DNA of 64,000 nt from Lepiota brunneoincarnata (Eukaryota > Basidiomycota > Agaricomycetes > Agaricales > Agaricaceae). Both the position numbers and the translations under genes were made by a program. Below, piece by piece: positions 56,482 through 64,000 of the stretch (position 1 is the stretch's first letter; the number at the start of each line of letters is the position of its first letter). A model generated the notes under the pieces. It was not told the origin of the DNA. It made no database searches and worked only from the letters and a program-made list of their open reading frames with translations. The stretch spans positions 496,001 through 560,000 of the forward strand of contig JAEBUN010000014.1 in assembly GCA_023014365.1 (NCBI GenBank), written 5' to 3'.

Positions 56482-58039
56482 ATGTTACCTAATAAGGCAA
56501 CTGTGGTTCAGCAAGTCTGTCGAAGGCTGGCTACTCAAGATTACCGGTTTCCTAGGCATCTCAGGTCATAAGCTTAGGGTGGGGGGTGTGTTTTATCCAC
56601 TTGCTATGATTTGTTATCACTGCCAACAGCCTTTTCTTATAAAGGTGAGGGAGCGATGTCTCATTCTAGCAGACACTCTTTGCAAGAAAATGGCTTCTTC
56701 TATCCCCCATCTCCAGGTCAAGCTCAATGATCTCATCAGCAATGCCAAAGGTCATCTTCAGTGCCTGCAAAACAGTCAAGTCGCTCGTCCCCTTGTCGAG
56801 AAGGCTCTCCTTGCATTTGATGCTCCTGGGGTATGTCTATTCATCCCCATGTCCCTTTTCTTCACTGTTCAATTATCTTCTAGTCTGCTCATATTGAAGC
56901 ATTATTGGAGGACACCGAGGCTATCAAGCTTCATGTCAACCAGGACTACATCTTCCATATTCGCAAGCTCTACAAAATTTACCAAAACAACTACCATTCA
57001 TCTTATGAGATGCCCATGATCTATAAGGCACTCTCTGAATGCTGTAGCCGCATTAATCGCATCTGCTCTGAGGAATCCCACAAAACCAGAACCAAAGAGG
57101 CTCAGAACCCATTGTCCACAACTGGCTCTCCTTCCTCCAATGTTGCCAAAGGCTCTGCTGTCCCCAAACACATAAGCTTAGTGTTCTTTTGGCTCCAATC
57201 GTCTTCTCATGTATAAGCTTAGCCTTGCAAGGGTCGCAAGGCCCCTGTCTCTGCTGCTGTTGTGGTAGACACTGATACTGAGCCTGCTGAGAGTATGACC
57301 AGCACTTCCAACTCCCGAGAAACCAGTGCTGACATGGTAATCTAGCTGCTTCTCAACCTATTACATTGGCTGAGATCATTACTCACCTTCAGGACATGAT
57401 GGTCGATGAGGAGGTCTCTCAAGCTATCGTCGAAGAGGTTCATGTAGTTCCGCCTTATTGCAAGCATTGTTTGTCTACCTCCAACATGGTGCGCCAGCTC
57501 CACTCCCCCTAACCACTGATTCTGACTTCCTCCCTCTTTAGGAGACCGTCAAAAAGTCCTCATCGTCTAAAGGCACCGTCCGTCTTCTTCCCTATTGTCA
57601 AGTTCCCAATATGAACACTAAACACTGCTGTTATGCCCGGGCTGAACAGGTTCTAGCCACAGCCAACACCAATACTGCCAAGCATGCCTGTACCAAGTCT
57701 GTTTCCAATGAGTGTGCCTTTGCAGGCTTATCTGGTGGGCATTTTCTCACTTCTATTCGCTAAGCTTAATGATTCTGACACTTATCCTGGCCAGCTCGTT
57801 TGCTCCAGGAACTCCAAAATCTCCTGTCTCACTCTCGTGACGAGTATGAGTCCGAATCTTGCAGTGACGACGCTTGGTTGGTCAAATGCGACCTTAATTT
57901 GCTCAGCTGGGACTCCATTGAGGCTATTCCCTTGCTCGAAGCCAACTTAAAGAGGTTCCAATTCCTCATTCAAGAGTGCATCCATCTCAAAAACCTTCTG
58001 CGCAACCTCTCTGACTTGGACAAGTCCTCCCCCACTTAA
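56482..58039 (+). CDS. Spliced gene of unknown function, antisense inside H
   Basis: A candidate start (MLPNKATVVQQVCRRLATQD) and several exons join in frame by short introns. One at about 56830-56881 (GTATGT...CTTCTAG) joins LLAFDAPG to SAHIEALLEDTEAIKLH. One at about 57336-57391 ends CCTTCAG. One at about 57489-57540 has CTAAC and TTTAG. One at about 57738-57799 has TTCTGAC and GCCAG. Segments: KLNDLISNAKGHLQCLQNSQ; YIFHIRKLYKIYQNNYHSSY; SQAIVEEVHVVPPYCKHC, then KHCCYARAEQ (Cys-rich); FQFLIQECIHLKNLLRNLSD. It ends PT-stop inside a TAAGCTTA at 58037. I saw no disabling mutation except an unresolved stretch at 57165-57225. It could be a captured host gene or an element-borne accessory gene. 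Confidence 0.45.
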
Positions 58040-58115
58040 GCTTAACGCTTTGACGGTTCCTAGGATAGTTTTCCTTTGATAAGTAGATAGTTCTGTCCAC
58101 AATATCAGGTTTTTT

Positions 58116-59510
58116 CTATCCTCCCAACTCTTCTGGCTCCCATCTGTCACTAGGCTCATCCTCAGTAGTCTCCTCCAGGGCCTTCAGTCCCTCTGGCAAC
58201 AGGTCTATCAATTCTTGTAACTCTGGTGGTAATGGCATATGTTTTCTGGCTAAGTAGGGAATTACCCTGAACACTGCCACTTTATTCTGCCATACAGAGC
58301 CGTCCAACTCTGCCAGGATATAAGATCCTCCTTTTGATCTAGATATGACCACCATGGGTCCTAGATACCTGGGTTTCATCTTCCTGTCTGCTGAGCTCTC
58401 TATAGCTGTATTTCTCACTAATACTAAATCTCCTGGGCCGAAGTGATAATCTCTTATCTTATGCGCTGCTTGTTGTTCCATCTCCCAAGCCTTGCTAAGC
58501 TTAGTGGCCAAAACATGCTGACGCATCTCCTCAACATGCCAAACATGTTTTGCCATAGCCTGAGCTCAATATCCTATCAACTCGGCCATGGTTAAGTACT
58601 TATTCAGTAGTTGTACTAGCCAAGTGGCCTCTTTGACATCCAGAGGTAGCATCGGGTGCACTCTGGTTACCAGAAAGTACAGGGAACACCCCATTCTTTT
58701 TCTAATGGTTATCCGATCTGCCCATGTAACATGCAGTAGGTGCCAATACCACTTTTTGACATCTCCATCTGTAGCTTTGTACAACATTTGCCGCACATCC
58801 CAGTGGGCTCTCTCAATAATCCCATTCGCTTTGGAATTGTAAGGAAATATTGTTACTCCCTTTATCCCATATTTTTCTTCCAGCCATCGAACAGCTTTCT
58901 TAAATGGAGAACCATTGTCCATGACAATCTTCACTATACAGCCCCATCAGCAAATGATATCTTCAAATAACCACTGCACAATTGAACTAGCATTCTCTTT
59001 TCTCAAAGCTTTTGCCTCCATCCAGGATGACAGTCCACACTTTCCATGCACAATGTAACTACACCCATTAGAACTTGGTGTCATATGTAGCATGTCCACA
59101 TGTAGCACTTGGAATATCGATGGCATGGGCATTACTATTGGTGGCATCTCGATGATCACCTTTTGCCATTGCTGGCATAGATGGCATGATTGCACATACC
59201 AAGCTACATCTCCTTCAACTTCCGGCCACCAGAACCTCTGCATTATAAGCTTAGTGGTTGCGTATATTCCTCTGTGTCCTAGGAAGCCATGGCTGGCTCG
59301 CAACATATACATACGCAGCTCCTTATCCACTACTAGCTGATGTTGACCACTAGGACTCATCCTATACAGTCTCTTCTCTTCATCCAAGAAGAAATGCTCC
59401 ACCATATACTTAAGCTTACACAGATCTGGCTCATCCAAGCCTTCAGCTGCACTACTGCCCCCTGTTTTCAGGAATTCCCTGACTTTGGGTATTCTTCCAT
59501 CTTGTATTCA
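58116..59510 (-). pseudogene. H integrase
   Basis: Zinc domain ASHGFLGHRGIYATTK ... WYVQSCHLCQQ (HHCC, about 59200-59320), core Asp in QVLHVDMLHM, second Asp in IVMDNGSPF and Glu in NGIIERAHWDVRQ, all present. C-terminal part: [33 protein letters not shown]. The frame is continuous except for TGA codons at 58947 (Arg expected in ICRWG), 58564 and about 59505, each explainable by CGA to TGA. A purine-rich tract (GTGGGGGAGGA, minus, about 58024-58034) beyond the stop could be the polypurine tract. Confidence 0.87.
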
Positions 59511-60110
59511 CGCTGTATCTGTCCTACGCAATTCATCATATGCTTCCTCTATCTCGGTCGACTTTTCCTCTTTGAAATCTGGCACTAGCCTGACATCCAT
59601 CATTAAGCTTAGTACTTGTCGGTGGTTTTCTGGGCATGCTGGGTCTTCTATAACCCTAAGCTTAGCCTGTTGTTTATCCAAGTACTCTTCCTGAGCTTGA
59701 TCCAGCTCATACTCAAAATCATACACATCACGTGCCAGACCCTGGTTGAAGCCAGAGTGACTGTCGATCTCATCACAGAAGGCTTCCAAGGGTAATGGAT
59801 CTGCAGCCCCCGGATCTTCTTTGATCAACTTGAACTCCTCTCCCTTGTCCTCGGATCCCTGCACATTGGCTATGCATCCTAGGCACAATAACGCTGTCAC
59901 TTTATCTTCTTGTGGACAGTCCTCATCGCATATGACTTGGTCAATGAACATTAGCTGTAGCTTGGCCTCTGAGAAGCTTCCTTTCACTAAGCTTAGTGTT
60001 TGTGCAATGACAGGGCCCTTCTCATCATCATAGTCTATTATACAAGCCACCTCTCCTTGTCTCTTAGTCAACTCATCGAGGTTTCTTGAAAAATTTGACT
60101 GTTTTCTCTA
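59508..60110 (-). CDS. H pol linker ORF replacing the RT position
   Basis: 188 open codons between protease and integrase, acidic: TKRQGEVACIIDYDDEKGP, then AKLQLMFIDQVICDEDCPQE, CLGCIANVQGSEDKGEEF, and YELDQAQEEYLDKQQAKLR. The end (RLVPDFKEEKSTEIEEAYDE) leads straight into the integrase zinc domain. No RT motifs (such as F/YxDD or LPQG-like) and no RNase H motifs are present. It may be unique linker sequence or the remnant of a pol whose RT was lost. Confidence 0.5.
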
Positions 60111-61201
60111 AGCTTAAGAGGATTACACTCTCCTCGAGCATAAGTTGGCAACACAGCCCTTTCTCTGGTATTTGGGTCCATAATAACCAAGGTTTGCTTG
60201 CCACTGGTGCTATTCCTGACTTTGCTAGCAGTCATTACATCAAACAGTCGTCCCAGCAGTACTTGATATGTGGGGTTGCGAACTATGTGAACTTGCAAAT
60301 AGATTGTGACTCCCCTGCAGGTAAAGCCTACATTCTTTGCCAACCCACAAGTCTTTTCAACCTGCCCATTTGCACTCTGCAAATTAATCATAGTGTCTGG
60401 GTCCCACGAAACTTGACATGCAATTGCTGCTTCCTGACTCATGGATACGATCTGTGACCCACTATCTAGCAAGGCCTCTTCCTGCTGAATCCCATTTATC
60501 AGAGTTGGAACTACTCTCAACAGTTCGCATTCTTTAGCAATAAGCACTTGCTGTCCCCTGTCTCTTCTGGGAAGTGACTCCAAGTACTGCATGATTGGAT
60601 CCTGAGCTACCCAGGCTTGCGTTGCTGAGCCTTCTCAGAGCACTGTATCATACTTCCAAGAGCCGTCTGCCAACTCCATTATCATGACCTGTACTGGCCC
60701 ACTATTAATTTCCATATCTTCTGTATCATCTTCCAAGGGCCCAACTCCTGCTATTAAGCTTTGATTTGTGGGTACCCATTTTCTCATAATTTGCTCTCTA
60801 TAAGTGTTCCTGTATAAAGGTAACAATGCCAAGAGTTCTCCATGTGATACTGAGGCTTCTTGCTTCAATACCCTGCTGAGTACTTCCTCAACATCGACAT
60901 TCCTCTCTATAGGGGCCTGGTGCTTATATGCAGGCTCCTTCTTGGATGATTCCATCCTTCTGACAGGCAGTGGTGGTACCTCAACAACCAGGTGCAGTGG
61001 TTTCACATTCCTATATGGTAATTCCCCTGCTGCTGCATATGTTGGTTTCTCTGTTGTCTGCCCTATTTCCTCATTTTCTGATTCTTCTGATCGCTCAGAA
61101 TCCGACGTGTCCTCAGGAGTCTGTCCTCTGGCAAAGGCGACCTTCTTCTTCAGAGCTGGCTCCTTCCTCAAACCCTTTAGAAACCTGACTCTGAGTTCCA
61201 A
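60068..61201 (-). pseudogene. H pol N-terminus and aspartic protease
   Basis: The N-terminal region (EPALKKKVAFARGQTPED; DVEEVLSRVLKQEASVSHGE) is followed after one TGA by the protease: EEALLDSGSQIVSMSQEAA (active-site DSGS) and YQVLLGRLFDVMTASKV. It overlaps the gag 3' end in another frame by about 25 bp, typical of gag-pol frameshifting. It is homologous to 30870-31560 of E. Confidence 0.82.
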
Positions 61202-63170
61202 GTCTTTGCACCACTCCTGGTGTCCAAATACTGGCTTGCTGAGGGCATACCATCTGTCAAACTACTAAGCTTAGCCTGTATCTGGGCCAATTGCTCAGCC
61301 AAAGACTGTATTTCGACGTTATCATCCTTTCTGGTCATAAGCTTAACCTTTGGGGCACTCCCAGCATGGATGGCAGCTGTTTCCAACATTTCCATGTGCT
61401 GCTTCAGACGGTGGATTTCTTCTTCCGCTGGCAACCTTTGGTTTTCTGACCTTGGGAATGCTTTCTGTGCAAACACTGCTGCCGCTGGCACTTGCAGTAA
61501 CTCAGGCTCAACCTCTGGCAGCTCTGGTATCTGAACAAAGAGTTGTCCCTTTGTCACATAGTACTTCGCCACTTTCTCTTTAATAGGCCCTTCTCCTCAA
61601 GGGATACTTGAGCTGTCTCCCATATATATTTTGTTCCCTTTGACTCTAATTCGGCCGGCTTGTTTATCCGCCTCCATGTCCGGGCAGAATAACCAACTAT
61701 GCCCTAATAACCAACAGTAGAAACACTTGTGATCGGAAAGTGACCCTGCTGGCCCACTTCTGGTATTCCTCTGAGCATGATTATAGCTGGCATGATTATG
61801 TCCGTCCTTTGCCAAACTCTCTAAGTATGATTTTAAAGTATGCCCCTGGATATTCATGAGGTCCTTAAGCTCAGTGAGACCGCCTGCCATCTGTGAGACT
61901 TCATCCTGAAACTTCTGCTTTAAGCTTTGCAGCTCTTGCTTTACTACAGGGTCATAAGTCCCTGTTCTGGACATTGCAGGTGGATGGCTCATCGATGCTG
62001 AGTTCACTGGCCTTGAATCCTGATGAAGGGATTGCATGAGTGTTTTGCCAATCGAAATTTCGATGGCTTTATCCATGATGATCCTCCAATCATAGGGGTC
62101 CTCTTTGCGTAAATCCTTCGCAGTTAGTGCTGACCCATCGCTTGTGGTTCTACGCGCCCTGGTGATTGCTAATCTTGCATTGAGTACATCCTGGAACACA
62201 GAGTCGTCCAGTGCACTTGTAAATAACTTGACTAGCTCTCAGTTCGAGACTACCACCGGTGCCTTCAGGCACTTCTCTGCTTCTAGAATGAATCGCCTTT
62301 TGAAGTCCAAAACTTTATGCTCCTCATTCATCGCAATGCCTCTACTCTCTGCACAGAGTTCCCTCAATTGTTGCACTGAGCCCTGCTCAGCTGCCACAGT
62401 CTCGGGATACTCTTTCTTTAATCTCTCTATGAAGCCTGTCCAGCTTCCTGCTGGGAACTCCGCAAAACTCATCCACTCTTCACAGATATCCTGGTCCACA
62501 TACTACACTGCCCAATTTATCCTTTCTGCATTGTCCGTCGTCTTCATTATCATGAAGAGCTGTTCAAGTGTCCAGAGATAATTTCTCAATGTCTGTGGTT
62601 TTGATCCATCCCATCTGGGAGCATTATTGCTAAAGGGAATTGGCATATGCTCGTGTCCCATTTTACTAGCTGTAGTCATCATAGACGGCATAGTTTGGTT
62701 TGTCTGTACAGTCAGAGTTGACTGTGATATCTGTGGTACTGTAGAGGCACCAGGAGGGTTCATATGAAATGAGTTTTGGTTTGTAAATGCTAAGCTTAGT
62801 GTAGGAATGGTCTGACCGTCCTGGCTTTCAGTGTGCAGAATATGCGCTATGTTGCAAGCTGAGGCTGGAAGCCTTATAGTAATTCTGGGCGCAGTAGAGA
62901 TTGGCGGTATGACTTCTCTCAATACTGCAGCTGATAAACTGCTTGCTGTGCTTGCAGTTATAGAACTAGTAGGATCTTTTTGCTTTCAAGAGGTACTAGT
63001 GGCGATGAGGCCTTCAGAACCTTCTGGACGATTAGAATTCCAAGTAGTTCTCTGTTTTGGGGGGTCAACCTTTTTGAGACTGCTCTCAAAGGACGTTTTG
63101 GGTGACTTTACGGTCTTTGCTTGAACCTTTTTCTGCTTTGCAGGTGAAAGGCAGGCCAGTGTCCAAGTTT
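61177..63170 (-). pseudogene. H Gag
   Basis: A low-complexity Ser/Thr/Pro N-terminus is followed by the capsid part (NNAPRWDGSKPQTLRNYLWT; FAEFPAGSWTGFIERLKKEY; QQLRELCAESRGIAM; LDFKRRFILEAEKCL). Then a coiled region (QELQSLKQKFQDEVSQMAGG) and one zinc knuckle CFYCWLLGHSWLFC (C-x2-C-x4-H-x4-C, about 61685-61730). Four nonsense codons (TGA at about 62985, 62238 and 61597, TAG near 62502) interrupt an otherwise continuous frame. Confidence 0.82.
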
Positions 63171-63203
63171 TTTGGTGTTTGTCTTGTGAAATTCAACTGA
63201 AAA

Positions 63204-63224
63204 CCCCCCTTGTGGTGGGCTCCA
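63204..63224 (-). promoter_or_regulatory. H tRNA-type primer-binding site
   Basis: On the minus strand it starts TGGAGCCCACCACAAGG, 2 nt after the LTR end. It is the same site as in E except for CpG-type changes. Confidence 0.75.
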
Positions 63225-63226
63225 GA

Positions 63227-64000
63227 TGAAAAGGTGGAAATGTTCGTGGGTTTTAATATAGATAAATGGCTTGTTCTCACTAAGCTTAGTTGAAATTTGA
63301 TAAGCTTAAGTTAATACAAGTAGTATGAGATAGATAATGAACAGTTTCATCTTTTAGGGTGTTCTGGGGGTGCGTTCTGACAGCAAAATTCAAGAGGACA
63401 GTGTTTTTAGAGGTTAACAAACAGCCGTTGAAGTTATCTTAGCTGTATGGTGCAACAGTGAAAGGACAATCCCTGTCAATTCAAAGCATGGGGTCTCTAG
63501 TCTCTGGTCTCTGGTCTCTGAACTCTGTTCTCTGTCTCTGTCTCTGTCTCTAGCACTCTGGAACTCTAAACTCTGGACTCTGTTCTCTGTTTACTAAATA
63601 GTCCTCTGATACCGTTCTTGATCATGGCTCGCAGACTTGCATGTGGAAGTGGGGGTGAGACCTCTTTCTTCTCCACAAACAAGCGCGACCGTATTTATAT
63701 TGTTTAGATACATGCGAGAGATAGTAAATATGAAATAGAAAACAATAAGCTTAATTGTTACAGGTACTGCAGAATATTTTGGAAGGTTCAGCAGCATTTC
63801 TACCTTGCCCTGGGTTATGGGTTTTTCTCTGATTGACAAATGGCAATCCAGCCAGATGTGTTCCATGCTCGTCTGCATTATTCTGCGTCCACACAAGCAT
63901 GTTAAACCTCTGGATCAATTATGATCGGAATGTATGGCATATGTACAATCCCTTGATCCATTGTAATTAATCTCAGTCAGGCAGTATGCCGGGGTGCCAG
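63227..64000 (-). repeat. H 5' LTR (right), truncated by window end
   Basis: Begins TGAAAAGGTGGAAATG like the left LTR and is about 97% similar by eye, with a deletion of about 50 bp near 63590. It contains three TAAGCTTA sites. Confidence 0.85.

Larger units (their letters stand above)
54716..64000 (-). mobile_element. Gypsy element H with antisense genes; right end outside window
   Basis: LTRs at 54716-55817 and from 63227 to beyond the window end, reading TGAAAAGGTGG at the same position and nearly identical over the shared 0.77 kb. Between them, on the minus strand from right to left, are a tRNA-type PBS, gag, protease, linker, and integrase. Further left is about 2.2 kb with plus-strand spliced genes. 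No RT or RNase H sequence was recognised. The octamer TAAGCTTA recurs through the LTRs, gag-pol and antisense genes alike. It is inserted in a LINE fragment. Confidence 0.75.

Overview
The window looks like a repeat-rich nuclear contig of a mushroom-forming basidiomycete (Agaricomycete). Introns are short (about 45-65 nt) with GT...AG ends and CTRAY-type branch sites. The gypsy, LINE, Tc1 and Mutator-like proteins are of types familiar from Agaricomycete genomes. No rRNA, CRISPR, operon or bacterial feature was seen. The species cannot be named from sequence alone. Layout: 1-4.25 kb is a compact, CpG-containing island with ordinary spliced genes (a coiled-coil gene with a DUF6697-like end, a hypothetical gene and one gene 3' end). 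Almost everything from 4.25 kb to the end is transposable elements and genes broken by them. From 5.4 to 8.4 kb a multi-pass membrane protein gene is interrupted by solo LTRs, one nested inside another. At 8.5-10.1 kb lies a Tc1 element. From 10.5 to 44.8 kb a minus-strand spliced gene is split in two because a Ty3/gypsy chromovirus (called F here, 11109-42887, TSD TATAC) sits in one of its introns. F itself carries a Tc1 element, a young 8.2 kb gypsy chromovirus (G, 12933-21180, TSD CCTTG), several solo LTRs, and another gypsy element (E, 25801-38597, TSD ATGG). E in turn contains a Mutator-type MITE with a Tc1 inside it, a truncated third gypsy (B), and two solo LTRs. From 44.9 to 54.7 kb there are two LINEs, a CACTA-like MITE, and a Mutator-like element whose transposase is fused to a USP-type cysteine peptidase. 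From 54.7 kb to the end is a gypsy element (H) running off the window. H keeps gag, protease and integrase on the minus strand, has no recognisable reverse transcriptase, and carries spliced genes in antisense between pol and its 3' LTR. How the parts work together: the chromoviruses encode Gag, protease, RT-RNase H, integrase and chromodomain, and G and F add a zinc-knuckle ORF after the integrase. Three gypsy families (F, G, B) have a primer-binding site complementary to a segment of their own LTR just downstream of a TATA box, which predicts Tf1-like self-priming. E and H instead have a TGG-type tRNA primer site and 4-bp target duplications. Nearly all protein-coding copies are broken. Nonsense codons are mostly TGA where Arg (CGA) or Trp would be expected, and LTR-pair differences are nearly all transitions, many at CpG. 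This points to CpG-directed mutation acting on repeats. Candidate novelties are the palindrome TAAGCTTA scattered through H and nowhere else in the window, the antisense spliced genes of H, the LTR-invading overlapping ORF of G, and an in-frame chimeric protease-RNase H ORF made by deletion across nested elements. All alignments and counts were made by eye.
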